64,000 bases of DNA from Agrobacterium cucumeris (lineage in GTDB: Bacteria; Pseudomonadota; Alphaproteobacteria; Rhizobiales; Rhizobiaceae). The stretch is from contig NZ_CP080388.1 of NCBI RefSeq assembly GCF_030036535.1, positions 1 to 64,000 of the forward strand. Direction: 5' to 3'. This document shows, piece after piece, positions 45,228 through 54,117 of this stretch (positions are counted from its first letter, which is position 1; each line of letters starts with the position of its first letter). The notes beneath the pieces are model-generated. The model did not search any database and was not told the origin of the DNA. It saw nothing but the letters and a program-made list of their open reading frames with translations. Position numbers and translations under genes: made by a program.

Positions 45228-46151
45228 TTACAGCGCCCTGGCGAAGCGTTCCAGTTTGCCCAGCGTTTGCTGACCCAGCTCCACGGCACCGAAACCCTTT
45301 GCCTGCTGGAACTCGGCTTCCGTGCTGAACACCATGCCCAGCACAACTTTCGTCGCGCCATCCTCATCTTCGAAGGAGGCCCAGGCATCGGCATGTTTCG
45401 GCCCGTTTTCGCCCCATAACAGCGTATAGGCGAGCCTCTCTTCGGGGCGGACCTCGACATAACGATGATGGTTCGGGAAGACTGTGCCGTCAGGGCCGAT
45501 CATGTCGAATACCCACTCGCCGCCGGTTCGCAGGTCAATTCTCTTCGTGCGGCAGGAAAATCCTTCAGGACCCCACCATTGCGGCAGCGTCTTTTCGTTC
45601 ATCCAGGCCTTCCAGACGATGTCTCGCGGCACCTTTATCACTCGTTCCAGCACCATGGTTCGACCGGCCACACTGGCCAGATTGTTGAGACCCGCGCTGA
45701 AACCCTGTTGATAACCGTCCCGCATATCCTCGGCCAGCGAGGAAAGCTGAACCGTTACGGTCAAGCGGCTACGCTCTTCCACAGCCCGAAAATCGGCAGT
45801 GACCAGCGCTGCCGACTGCGTTACGCCGCCAGAGGACACCACCTCGTAATTCACGCTGCGGCGGGCCGGCTGCAACTCCAGCCAGCCGCATTCACAGCGA
45901 ATATCCGGCTGGCCGGCGACCTTGCAGAGGGAAACTTCGCGACCGCCCACCCTGCTGTCCGCCTCCAGGAACTCAACGGTAACCGCGGGTGTGGGAGAAG
46001 CCCACACCGCCCGGGCGGCGGGTGACAGCCAGACCTGCCAGAGCGCTGATGGCGGAACGGCAATTTCCCGTTCGAAGCTCAGCGTCGCAAAACGGTCCTG
46101 TGTGAGATGCGGTTCGGCGCGTGCGCCTTCCTGACCCGGCTTCGTCGTCAT
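45228..46151 (-). CDS. tandem SRPBCC (AHSA1-like) domain protein
   Basis: 307 residues with two START/SRPBCC modules. The first (about 22-155) starts FEREIAVPPSALWQVWLSPAA and the second (about 168-305) LERVIKVPRDIVWKAWMNEKTLPQWWGPEGF, the classic AHSA1 signature; DLRTGGEWVFDMIGPDG follows. Single-domain relatives with an ArsR regulator are common; the double module is less so. Ligand unknown, possibly a lipid or hydrophobic molecule. It overlaps the ArsR gene by 4 bp (ATGA). Confidence 0.9.
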   Translation of the reverse strand: MTTKPGQEGARAEPHLTQDRFATLSFEREIAVPPSALWQVWLSPAARAVWASPTPAVTVEFLEADSRVGGREVSLCKVAGQPDIRCECGWLELQPARRSVNYEVVSSGGVTQSAALVTADFRAVEERSRLTVTVQLSSLAEDMRDGYQQGFSAGLNNLASVAGRTMVLERVIKVPRDIVWKAWMNEKTLPQWWGPEGFSCRTKRIDLRTGGEWVFDMIGPDGTVFPNHHRYVEVRPEERLAYTLLWGENGPKHADAWASFEDEDGATKVVLGMVFSTEAEFQQAKGFGAVELGQQTLGKLERFARAL

Positions 46152-46489
46152 TTAGAATCCTCCTTCATGGCCTGCATTGCAAATGCCTCCAACCGGTCAA
46201 GCCGGCTCTCCCACATCGCCCGCTGCTCATCGAGCCAAGTGCGTACCGGCTCCAGCGCTTCCGGCACGATCGCGCAGGTGCGCACCCGCCCATCCTTGGA
46301 GGTGATGATCAGCCCCGCCTCCTCCAGCACGGAAAGATGCCGCATAACCGTGGGCAGACGCAGCCCCGTGGGAGCGGACAGCTCCATGACCGGTGCCGGC
46401 CCTCCGCCAAGCCGCGCCAGAATGGCCCGCCGCGTCGGATCGGCCAGAGCCTGGAAGATCAGTGATAACTCGGGATGATGCTTAGTCAT
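46148..46489 (-). CDS. ArsR-family transcriptional regulator
   Basis: 113 residues from ATG 46489 (GTG 46504 is an alternative). The winged HTH is clear: IFQALADPTRRAILARLGGG, then RLPTVMRHLSVLEEAGLI and SKDGRVRTC. No metal-binding Cys cluster is present, so it is of the non-metal branch usually paired with SRPBCC proteins. It is the first gene of the two-gene operon. Confidence 0.93.
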   Translation of the reverse strand: MTKHHPELSLIFQALADPTRRAILARLGGGPAPVMELSAPTGLRLPTVMRHLSVLEEAGLIITSKDGRVRTCAIVPEALEPVRTWLDEQRAMWESRLDRLEAFAMQAMKEDSK

Positions 46490-46527
46490 ATTGCTAACTA
46501 TCACGCTCCACTGGGACGCCGCAAGGG

Positions 46528-46551
46528 AAACTTAGTAAATCAACTAAGTTT
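46528..46551. promoter_or_regulatory. candidate ArsR operator
   Basis: AAACTTAG and CTAAGTTT are perfect 8-bp arms separated by 8 bp, centred about 50 bp upstream of the ArsR start. Size and position fit an autoregulatory ArsR site. Confidence 0.55.
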
Positions 46552-46775
46552 TCGGTTGTGGAGTGGCGCGAGGAATGAGGCGCCGATGCCTCGTTTCAGC
46601 ATTTCGTTCAGGCAACCGAGCTTTTAATCTCTCCAGCGCCTGACGATCGGCAGCCGGCAGCAGATGCAACTGTCGAGTCGGAAATTAGCCATCAAAAGTT
46701 GCAGAAAAGGATTGACTCTCTTGGCTGTGTGAGTGAGCCTTGCCCGGAAAAAGACGGGGAAAATATCAAATCATC

Positions 46776-46994
46776 ATGTCACCAGAACGCTTTAATCAAT
46801 GCCTGCGGGTCATCCGCTGGACGCCGATCAATATTGCGTCCGCCCTGCAATGTGAGCTTTCGTGGATCGAGGCACTGGAGGCGGGCAATGAGGAAGTTCC
46901 CGCCGGTTTGGCCACGTGGCTTGAAACGCTTGCACAGGCCCATGAGGCTCTCCCGCCTCCATCCACCTACAGAGGAAAACGGTCGGCATTCTGA
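46776..46994 (+). CDS. small HTH-like protein of unknown function
   Basis: 72 residues from ATG 46776. SPERFNQCLRVIRWTPINIASAL through LSWIEALEAGN reads like an XRE-type helix-turn-helix (about 3-40) where the second helix meets IASALQCELSWIEALE. The tail is Pro-rich. Small proteins of this kind occur in rhizobia without known role. It might bind DNA. It ends 46 bp before the exported protein gene and may be co-transcribed. Confidence 0.55.
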   Translation: MSPERFNQCLRVIRWTPINIASALQCELSWIEALEAGNEEVPAGLATWLETLAQAHEALPPPSTYRGKRSAF

Positions 46995-47040
46995 TGCGGC
47001 CTATAGCTCTCAATCTTCATCAACAACTGGATTGTTCGAA

Positions 47041-47445
47041 ATGAAATATGTCATAGCAGCTCTTGGCCTGATCAGCTTCTCAAGCCCTGCCTTCGCGGCA
47101 TCCTGCGAGAAGAACTTCGCTGTCTCCGGCGTGCCGATGGTGACCGCTGTCTCTTACAAATCATGGCAGGAATTGCCGAAGGCAAAAGCGCCCGCCGTGC
47201 TTCAAAAGCTCGCTCAGGCTGTGGCAGCGGAAGGTTTTTCCGGCATTCAGGTCAACAAGGCGCTGTCCTCGATTGATGCGCACCAGGAGACCAGCGGCAG
47301 CGGTAGAATTCAGACGCTGCGGGTTGTGGCCCGGCAGAAAGGCGCCGGCGTGCGGATCGACGCTGTTTTCAACATTCAGGCAGGACAGATTGCGGACAAG
47401 AACGTCATCCGCGAAGGCATTTGCAATATCATCAACGGCGTGTGA
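47041..47445 (+). CDS. small exported protein of unknown function
   Basis: 134 residues from ATG 47041: MKYVIAALGLISFSSPAFA is a clear signal peptide with an AxA cut near residue 20. The mature protein has Cys near both ends (SCEKNF and EGICNI), possibly a disulfide, and a KAPAVLQKLAQAVAAEGFSG helix. No family recognised. A longer in-frame extension upstream to 46699 lies over the HTH gene and is not used. Confidence 0.6.
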   Translation: MKYVIAALGLISFSSPAFAASCEKNFAVSGVPMVTAVSYKSWQELPKAKAPAVLQKLAQAVAAEGFSGIQVNKALSSIDAHQETSGSGRIQTLRVVARQKGAGVRIDAVFNIQAGQIADKNVIREGICNIINGV

Positions 47446-47579
47446 AGCGCTGTAGATGAGACTGCCCATTCGACGGAGCGGGCCAGCCGCTTCGTCTGCA
47501 CCGGCCGTGGCGTGACGGCCGCTTCTGCGGATGGCAACACGAAACAGGCCCAGGCCTCCACCATTCATTCACAGTCTCT

Positions 47580-47726
47580 ATGACGATGGACACCGACATC
47601 GGAAATGGCACGCCGCCGGCTGACCCGGCACGGGCGGTGAGCCAGGCGCTGCTCCATGCTGTTTATGACGATGCTTATGGTATGGTGGGCGAACCCGGAA
47701 TCTGCGATGGGTGCAGGCAGGGATAG
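47580..47726 (+). CDS. possible 48-residue protein
   Basis: ATG at 47580 to TAG at 47724-47726. The peptide has normal codon use for this genome, an Ala-rich helix (ARAVSQALLHAVYDDAYGM) and ends ICDGCRQG with a CxxC pair. The ribosome site is poor. The rest of 47446-47767 holds nothing recognisable. Low support; listed because the gap is otherwise empty. Confidence 0.25.
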   Translation: MTMDTDIGNGTPPADPARAVSQALLHAVYDDAYGMVGEPGICDGCRQG

Positions 47727-47767
47727 TGTCCGTGGCCGCAAGCACGCCATGAAGCGACGGGGAAAAA

Positions 47768-48661
47768 ATGCCGATTTATGAACTGGCTGCCGTGGGCGCC
47801 GCAACCTGCTGGGCGATGACCGGACTTCTGGCGGCACGTCCGGCGGGGCATCTGGGAGCGCTCGCCTTCAACAGGACACGGCAGCTTTTTGTCGCTTCCC
47901 TGCTGGGGGTCTATGTCCTCGCTTCGGGAACCTGGCGGGAACTGCAGCCCGAGGCGCTGTCGGCGCTTCTGCTATCCGGTTTCATCGGCATCTTCGTTGG
48001 CGATACGCTGCTGTTCACCTGTCTCAATCGGGTGGGGCCACGCCGCTCGGGGATCCTGTTTGCCCTCAACGCCCCAATTGCCGCCCTGCTGGGATGGGCG
48101 GTGCTTGGCGAGGAGCTTTCCGTAACGACGGTCACCGGCATAGGCCTGACGCTGTGCGGTGTTCTGCTCGCAATTCTCTTCGGCAAGCGCAAGGCGCAGC
48201 TGCACGAATGGGAAAGAGTGAAGGGACCACTCTGGCTCGGCGTGCTCCTCGGCCTGCTGGCCGCGCTCAGTCAGGCCGTCGGCTCGCTGATCGCAAGACC
48301 CGTCATGGCGAGTGGGATCGATCCGATTACCGCTTCCATGCTGCGCGTCGGGGTCGCGGCACTCTGCCTGACGGCGCTTACCATGCTGCCCATCAAGGCA
48401 GTGCGGCCGAACGGCCCGCTGACGATGAACATTTTCCTGCAGACGGCGCTTACCGGCATCATCGCGCTTGCCTTTGGCATGACGCTGCTTCTTTTCGCAC
48501 TTTCCGGCGGCAAGATCGGCATCGTCTCGACACTGTCTGCAACAACGCCCGTCATCATCCTGCCATTGCTCTGGCTGAGAACACGGGAATTGCCGGCACC
48601 CGGCGCATGGGCCGGGGCAGCACTGGTCGTGGCCGGCATGGCGCTGATGTTCTGGAAGTGA
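47768..48661 (+). CDS. EamA/DMT-family transporter
   Basis: 297 residues with ten predicted helices in two EamA repeats (about 3-137 and 153-295). FIGIFVGDTLLFTCLNRVGPRRSGILFALNAPIAALLGW (in parts) is the typical end of the first repeat, with the conserved Pro and Gly. It exports or imports small metabolites; the substrate cannot be read. GGGGA precedes the ATG by 6 bp. Confidence 0.92.
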   Translation: MPIYELAAVGAATCWAMTGLLAARPAGHLGALAFNRTRQLFVASLLGVYVLASGTWRELQPEALSALLLSGFIGIFVGDTLLFTCLNRVGPRRSGILFALNAPIAALLGWAVLGEELSVTTVTGIGLTLCGVLLAILFGKRKAQLHEWERVKGPLWLGVLLGLLAALSQAVGSLIARPVMASGIDPITASMLRVGVAALCLTALTMLPIKAVRPNGPLTMNIFLQTALTGIIALAFGMTLLLFALSGGKIGIVSTLSATTPVIILPLLWLRTRELPAPGAWAGAALVVAGMALMFWK

Positions 48662-48756
48662 CCGAAGCCCTCAAAAGCGTCGCAGATGACGCCGCTCGCG
48701 CCACGATATACCACTGCAAATAATGTCGAGCTGTTCCGGCGGTACACTTGCGCGGC

Positions 48757-48788
48757 AACTTTCGCGTGTCTAAAAGACGCGCAAAGTT
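48757..48788 (+). terminator. strong hairpin between the EamA gene and the large envelope-protein gene
   Basis: AACTTT-C-GCGTGTCT pairs with AGACGCGCAAAGTT: a 14-bp stem with one bulge and one G-U around AAA. It lies 96 bp after the EamA stop and 27 bp before the next GTG. No good T-run follows, so it may be a terminator-like structure for the upstream gene or a leader hairpin for the downstream one. Confidence 0.45.
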
Positions 48789-48814
48789 AATTCGCATTAC
48801 AGAGGACCAACTTC

Positions 48815-50824
48815 GTGGAACAGGTAAACACTCCAGTCGGCAAGGGCCGGCGCATGGCTTTATGGGCAGCGGTTGCGGTTATTGCCATCGCGGCTGCAGG
48901 TGTCATCGGTGGTAAAGCCTTCTACGAAGCAAAGGTCGACGAGCTGATTGCCCGCAGCGGCGCAACCGCCCGTTCCGTGGACGTCGATTTTCTCGGACAA
49001 ATCCATATTCGCGAGCTGACCCTGCCGCTTGAAGACGGCAAGAAAATCCAGATCGCAGCTATCGACGGGCGTCCCAAACTTCCTTTCCTGGAAGGCGCGC
49101 TCGATATGAATGGCATCGATATTGACGTGCCGACCGGCAATATCTCCATGGCGCATGCCCGTGTCGAGAACGCCGCTTTCAAGAAAGTGGAAACGGTATC
49201 TGGCGATGGCAACGCAAACTCCCTGTCCCGGCGCATGGAGCGCTTCGCAGCGACGCGCATTTCCACGCCTGAACTGACATTCACCCAATCTATCGCCGAC
49301 ACAGAGCAGAAGACCGTTTACAACAACGCGGCTCTGCTTGATATCGCCGATGGCCGGGTCGCCCGCTATACGATCGACAATGCCAGCTATGACATCAAGA
49401 TGGCTCTGCCGGACAGCACTGGCACGATGGAAAAGAAGCACATGGTCGTCTCGACGGGTGCAATAACCGGCCAGGACTTCGACGCCGCCTATCTTGCAAG
49501 GCTCTACACGGAAAAAGCCGGGCCCGAAGACAAGGATGCAAAACCTCTTTACGGACCACTCTCCGTCAGCAAGATTTCCTTCTCCGACGGTGACGGTCAG
49601 TTCAGCTACGACGAAATACGCAGCGACGGCTTTACCGCTCGCATGCCGGCCGAGCCGCTGCTGGAAACCCTGAAGGCGCTGACGACAACCCAGAATGCCG
49701 ATGAGCTTTCACCACAGGAGCGCCAGGCATTTTTCGGCAAGGTCGTGTCCATTCTGGACATGATGGGCAAGAGCAACATGCAGCTGCTGGGCTTCAAGGT
49801 CGACGCGCCTGATCAAAGCGAAGGGGCGGACGGCAAGCGGGTCAAGGCGACCATCGAGCGCATCGACATGCAGATGGACAGCCGCAAGCTCGATTTCGGC
49901 CTGAACGGCATGTCGATTGGCGATGGCGACGGCAAGATCGAAGTCGCCGAGGCAAGCCTCAAGGGCTTTGACTGGAGTTCCACAATCGAAGGTCTCTCCC
50001 AGATCGTCGGTTTCGATGAAACGAAAATCGAGACATTTCCGTTCAATCGGCTGATACCGGAACTCGGCAAGGTGCGTGTCGGTGGCATCAACGTTGATAT
50101 CGCCGCACCGGAAAAGACCGATGAAGAGGCCGCAGGCACGCCTGAGCGCATCAAGTTCACGCTCAAGAATTTCGAGATGGGACTGACCAAACCCTTCAAT
50201 GGCATCCCGACCGACATCGAGATCAGGCAGGAAGACCTCTCCCTGCCCATCCCGGCGGATTCGACGGAGGAAGTTTTTGTTGAAGCGCGCAAACTGGGTC
50301 TGGAGTCACTCGCCTTGTCTTACGCCCTCGCCGCTGGCTGGGACGAACCAAACAAAAACCTGCTGATCCGCGAAGTTTCGCTCAGCAGCAAGGATATTGG
50401 CAGTGTCAATTTTTCCGGTCTGGTGAGCGGCTTCACGGAAGAGTTTTTCTCCTTCGACCTTGGCCGCGCCCAGGCTGCGCTTTTCGGGCTTGCCGGTCGT
50501 GAGGTGAAATTCACGATCAAGGACGAAGGCATGATGGCCAAGGCGATCAAGCTCTATGCCCTGCAGAACGAGATGACCGAGGATCAGGTGCGTGGCACTT
50601 TGACATTGGTTGCCAACGTGATGCTGCAGCAGGTGGCCGCCGAACAACCGAAACTCCAGGATGCGGTGAACGCACTCGTCCAGTTCATCAACACGCCGGG
50701 AACCTTGACCGTCACGGTCAAATCGACAGGCCCAAATGGCCTTGGCCTTTTTGATCTTGCTGCAGCCTCCGATAATCCGATGCTTCTCCTCGACAAGGTC
50801 GATATTCAGGCAACCGCTGAATAA
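48815..50824 (+). CDS. large single-anchor envelope protein of unknown function
   Basis: 669 residues from GTG 48815 with AGAGGA about 6 bp upstream. A short basic N-terminus and one hydrophobic helix (about 14-34) anchor it in the inner membrane; the rest is a periplasmic, repetitive beta-rich chain with recurring blocks such as VDFLGQIHIRELTLPL, SVSKISFSDGDGQFSYDEI and LNGMSIGDGDGKIEVAEASL. This is reminiscent of AsmA-like or other bridge-type proteins, but no defined domain was recognised. It stands alone and is followed by a good terminator. Confidence 0.7.
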   Translation: MEQVNTPVGKGRRMALWAAVAVIAIAAAGVIGGKAFYEAKVDELIARSGATARSVDVDFLGQIHIRELTLPLEDGKKIQIAAIDGRPKLPFLEGALDMNGIDIDVPTGNISMAHARVENAAFKKVETVSGDGNANSLSRRMERFAATRISTPELTFTQSIADTEQKTVYNNAALLDIADGRVARYTIDNASYDIKMALPDSTGTMEKKHMVVSTGAITGQDFDAAYLARLYTEKAGPEDKDAKPLYGPLSVSKISFSDGDGQFSYDEIRSDGFTARMPAEPLLETLKALTTTQNADELSPQERQAFFGKVVSILDMMGKSNMQLLGFKVDAPDQSEGADGKRVKATIERIDMQMDSRKLDFGLNGMSIGDGDGKIEVAEASLKGFDWSSTIEGLSQIVGFDETKIETFPFNRLIPELGKVRVGGINVDIAAPEKTDEEAAGTPERIKFTLKNFEMGLTKPFNGIPTDIEIRQEDLSLPIPADSTEEVFVEARKLGLESLALSYALAAGWDEPNKNLLIREVSLSSKDIGSVNFSGLVSGFTEEFFSFDLGRAQAALFGLAGREVKFTIKDEGMMAKAIKLYALQNEMTEDQVRGTLTLVANVMLQQVAAEQPKLQDAVNALVQFINTPGTLTVTVKSTGPNGLGLFDLAAASDNPMLLLDKVDIQATAE

Positions 50825-50891
50825 GCCGGCCTATCAGCCGCCAGTTATCTCAAGCTCAGTTACCTGAGCCTGAGATTACCTGAACATACAT

Positions 50892-50919
50892 CCTGCCGCC
50901 CCATTTGCGGGGCGGCAGG
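50892..50919 (+). terminator. rho-independent-type terminator after the 48.8-50.8 kb gene
   Basis: CCTGCCGCCCC and GGGGCGGCAGG form a perfect 11-bp stem with a 6-base loop, 67 bp after the stop. An AT-rich run follows. The remainder of 50825-51161 holds only the inverted repeat at 51060-51098. Confidence 0.75.
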
Positions 50920-51059
50920 TTGGAAATTATAATATAATTTTTACAAGCTTATTTAATTAGTTATCTTGAAAATCGAAAGTCAGACATTAACAAAGATCAC
51001 AATATCCGGGTCGCATCAGCCGCGCGACACAAACCCGGCCGATTGAAAAATCGCATTCC

Positions 51060-51098
51060 GGTCCATCGCAGCTCCCGTGAAGGACGCAACGATGGACC
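51060..51098. repeat. inverted repeat downstream of the second ABC operon
   Basis: GGTCCATCG and CGATGGACC are perfect 9-bp arms separated by 21 bases. It lies 64 bp past the ATPase stop on the minus strand and may end that transcript; the stem is followed on that strand by GATTTTTC. A shorter CCGGGT/ACCCGG pair lies next to it at about 51006-51038. Confidence 0.4.
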
Positions 51099-51161
51099 AT
51101 AAGCCACTCTTACCGGCCATACTGGTCCGCCACAGAGAGGCCAGACCGGACGGACGGGATA

Positions 51162-52223
51162 TTATCGAGCACCGGCAAAAAGCCAGACGCTTTCACGGGG
51201 AATATCCACCCAGACCGGGCCTTCCGGCAGTGCCTTCGCGCCAAAAGCCTTGGCGGCGAAGTCGCCGGCCTTCAGGCGGTATTCCCAGCGGTCGCCGAGG
51301 TAAAGGCAGGCATCCAGATGCATTTCCCTGCGGTTCTGGCCGGGATTGTCATGCACGGCGATCTGCTCGACGCGGATGACCGCCTTGTCCTCTTTTTCTT
51401 CGTTCCTGCCGAAAACAATGCCATCAAGCTGCCAGTTTGGCCCGTGAATGCTGGCATCTTCGCCCAGACCGCGTATCTCGCCGCTGGCGACATTGTTCGC
51501 GCCGAGAAAGTCGGCCGCATAAAAGCTCTTCGGCTTGGTGTAAATGTCCTGCGGTGTACCTTCCTGAACGATGGCGCCGTTGCGCAAGAGCAGGATATTG
51601 TCGGATGCGGCGAGCGCTTCCGACTGATCGTGGGTGACGAGAACACCGCATATTTCCAGATCGAGGATGAGCTTGCGGATCCAGTAACGCGCCTCTTCCC
51701 GCAGCTTCGCGTCAAGGTTGGAAAGCGGCTCATCCATCAACAGGACACGCGGCTCATAGACCAGCGCGCGGCAGATTGCGACGCGTTGTTGCTGGCCGCC
51801 CGAAAGCTGATCGGGATAACGCTCGGCAAGATGGCCGAGACCGATCTTTTCCAGCGTCGCCTGAACACGTTTGCCGGCATCCACCCGGTTCACGCCACGC
51901 AGCTTCAGGCCATAGGCGACATTTTCCATCACGGTGCGATGCGGCCACAGCGCATAGGACTGAAAGACAAGGCCGATATTGCGGTTTTCCGGTGCAACCG
52001 TCAGGCCCTTGCTGCCATCGAGCATCGGTTTTCCACCGATGCTGATGAGGCCCTGTTCGGGCTGCTCCAGCCCGGCAATGCAGCGCAGCAGGGTTGTTTT
52101 GCCGCTACCCGACGCGCCGAGCAGGGAAACGATCGAGCCGCGTTCGGCGGTGAAGGATGCGCCCTGAAGAATATGCAGGCCGCCGAGATATTTGTGAACG
52201 TCGCGAACAGTAAGTTCAGTCAT
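51162..52223 (-). CDS. ABC transporter ATPase, FbpC/PhnT type
   Basis: 353 residues from ATG 52223 with GGGAG 8-9 bp upstream; the start overlaps the permease stop by 8 bp. Walker A GASGSGKTT at 36-44, Q-loop FQSYALWPH, signature LSGGQQQR, Walker B VLLMDEPLSNLD, H-loop VTHDQSEA, then a TOBE-type C-terminus. It resembles ATPases of 2-aminoethylphosphonate or iron importers. Last gene of the operon. Confidence 0.94.
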   Translation of the reverse strand: MTELTVRDVHKYLGGLHILQGASFTAERGSIVSLLGASGSGKTTLLRCIAGLEQPEQGLISIGGKPMLDGSKGLTVAPENRNIGLVFQSYALWPHRTVMENVAYGLKLRGVNRVDAGKRVQATLEKIGLGHLAERYPDQLSGGQQQRVAICRALVYEPRVLLMDEPLSNLDAKLREEARYWIRKLILDLEICGVLVTHDQSEALAASDNILLLRNGAIVQEGTPQDIYTKPKSFYAADFLGANNVASGEIRGLGEDASIHGPNWQLDGIVFGRNEEKEDKAVIRVEQIAVHDNPGQNRREMHLDACLYLGDRWEYRLKAGDFAAKAFGAKALPEGPVWVDIPRESVWLFAGAR

Positions 52224-53967
52224 GGATTTTTGCTCCCAGACGAAGGGCGAGACCGAGGCCTGCGCCGGTAAGAACGATGCTGACGAATGCCAGCGCGGCA
52301 ATCGTGTCCATTGCGCCGGACTGGATCATGGAAACCATGAGCGAGCCGATGACTTCGGTTCCGGCGCTCATGAGATAGATGCCGGTCGCATAGTCGCGCA
52401 GGAAGACAATCATGATCAGCGCCCATGCGCCGACGAGACCGGGGCGCACGATGGGAATGACGACGTCACGCCAGGTCTGGCCGATTGTCGCACCCGTCGT
52501 GCGTGCGGCCTCCTCCAGTTCGGGGCTGACCTGAATGAGCGTGCCCTGCAACAGCCGCAGGCCATAGGAAAGGCCAACGATCAGATAAGCGATGAACAGG
52601 CTTATCAGCGTCGTGCGCAGCGGCACCAGGAACGGAATGAACAGGAAAAGCCAGAAGAAGGCGAGACCGATGATCAGGCTCGGCATGGAGCGCGGCAGAA
52701 GAACCATGTAATCGAGAACGGTGTTGGACACGTCGCGATTGCGGTGCCCGGCAAGACCGACGACCAGATAAAAGGCGACAGCCACGGCACCACCAACGAC
52801 CGCCAGTATGATGGTGTTGAGAACACCACGATAAAGGCTCGGAACCTCGAAAAGCGCATTGAAATGCTTGGTGGTGAGATGAGCGAAAGGATTGACGCCC
52901 TGCCCCCACGCATCGACAAAGGCGCGCAGGATAATTCCGCCGATCGGCAGGATGACCGACAGGAACAGCCAGAAACCGATGATGGAAAGCGCGATGATCT
53001 GGCCGGCGCGCCCCAGCCGCATGACGGTGGTGCGCGAACCTTTTCCGCCAAGGGCCGCATAACGGCGGCTGTGGCGCAACAGCCGGCGCTGATACCACAC
53101 CAGCGGCAGGGTCAGGAGCACGAGCAGGACAACGACGACAGCCATCAGCTGATAGGTGGGAACGCCGAAAAGTGTCGTGAGCTTGTAGATATAGGTGGTG
53201 AGGACGTTGATGCCGCTCGGATCGCCAAGCACCAGCGGCACGCCGAACATTTCAAAGCCGATCAACAGGTTAAGCGCGGTGGCGAAGATCAGCGCGGGCA
53301 GCACCATGGGCACGGTGACATCCCAGCACACACGCCAGATGGGCGCGCCGGTGATGCGGGCCGCCTCTTCAAGATCGGACGGCAGGTTGCGCATTGCCGC
53401 TGACACATAAAGATAGACATGCGGGACATGCGCCAGCCCCGTGACAAGCACGATGCCGCTCAGTGAATAGATGTTCCACGGCACGAAACCGATGATGTCG
53501 CGCACGAGGATCGAGACGAAGCCGGACGGCCCGATGGCAACCGTATACCCGAAAGCAAGCACCAGCGCCGAAATGAACATCGGAACCAGCACGATGATTT
53601 CCAGCGCCTTGCGGAAATGCACATCGGTACGGGTGAGCAGGAAGGAGAGTGCTGCGCCCAGCGGGACGGCGATCGCCACCATGCCCACGGCCATGATGAC
53701 CGTGTTCCACAGGGCGTCGTAAAACATCGGGTCGACGAGAATATATTCATATGCGCTCAGGCCGAGGCTGGCGCTCGGGCTGAAGAACGGACCATCGAGA
53801 AAGCTCTGGTAGATGATCAGGCAAATGGGCGTCAGGACGCACAGCGTCAGGAAACCGATGACGAGCCGGCGGAAGAGCAGCGCTTCGCCGGGCGGACGCG
53901 GCGTCTTCAGTCGCGGCTCGCGGGATAGTTCTCGGGGTGGGTTTTGGGTAATGGTATCCACCGGCAT
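52216..53967 (-). CDS. fused ABC permease, 2-aminoethylphosphonate/iron type
   Basis: 583 residues from ATG 53967, chosen because CCGGAGG lies 9 bp upstream; ATG 54015 has no ribosome site. Two permease halves with about 12 helices carry EAA loops (LEEAARITGAPIWRVCWDVTVPMVLPA and LEEAARTTGATIGQTWRDVVIPIVRPG, in parts). Same fused architecture as the protein at 39521-41206. It lies 150 bp after the binding-protein gene, with a hairpin in the gap. Confidence 0.92.
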   Translation of the reverse strand: MPVDTITQNPPRELSREPRLKTPRPPGEALLFRRLVIGFLTLCVLTPICLIIYQSFLDGPFFSPSASLGLSAYEYILVDPMFYDALWNTVIMAVGMVAIAVPLGAALSFLLTRTDVHFRKALEIIVLVPMFISALVLAFGYTVAIGPSGFVSILVRDIIGFVPWNIYSLSGIVLVTGLAHVPHVYLYVSAAMRNLPSDLEEAARITGAPIWRVCWDVTVPMVLPALIFATALNLLIGFEMFGVPLVLGDPSGINVLTTYIYKLTTLFGVPTYQLMAVVVVLLVLLTLPLVWYQRRLLRHSRRYAALGGKGSRTTVMRLGRAGQIIALSIIGFWLFLSVILPIGGIILRAFVDAWGQGVNPFAHLTTKHFNALFEVPSLYRGVLNTIILAVVGGAVAVAFYLVVGLAGHRNRDVSNTVLDYMVLLPRSMPSLIIGLAFFWLFLFIPFLVPLRTTLISLFIAYLIVGLSYGLRLLQGTLIQVSPELEEAARTTGATIGQTWRDVVIPIVRPGLVGAWALIMIVFLRDYATGIYLMSAGTEVIGSLMVSMIQSGAMDTIAALAFVSIVLTGAGLGLALRLGAKIHD

Positions 53968-54038
53968 GGGTTGTAACCTCCGGGAAACAGACGTTTGTTG
54001 AATGGATTTTTTCATAGGAATGGCACGACCGCGGCCCT

Positions 54039-54085
54039 GGGCCAGACACCGTTCTGTGCCTTTAAAAAAGCTCGGTATCTGGCCC
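54039..54085 (-). promoter_or_regulatory. intercistronic hairpin between binding-protein and permease genes
   Basis: GGGCCAGACACC and GGTATCTGGCCC pair over 12 positions with one mismatch around a 23-base loop. It follows the binding-protein stop by 33 bp. Such stems protect the upstream mRNA from 3' decay and let a binding protein be made in excess over its permease. Confidence 0.55.
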
Positions 54086-54117
54086 CGTCCTTGGGGGACT
54101 TGCGTGCCCGGGCGCGA

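Noticed and set aside
51077..51379. 100-codon frame with Arg/Pro-rich product
   Set aside because: It overlaps the ATPase gene end, has no motif and looks like an antisense artefact.
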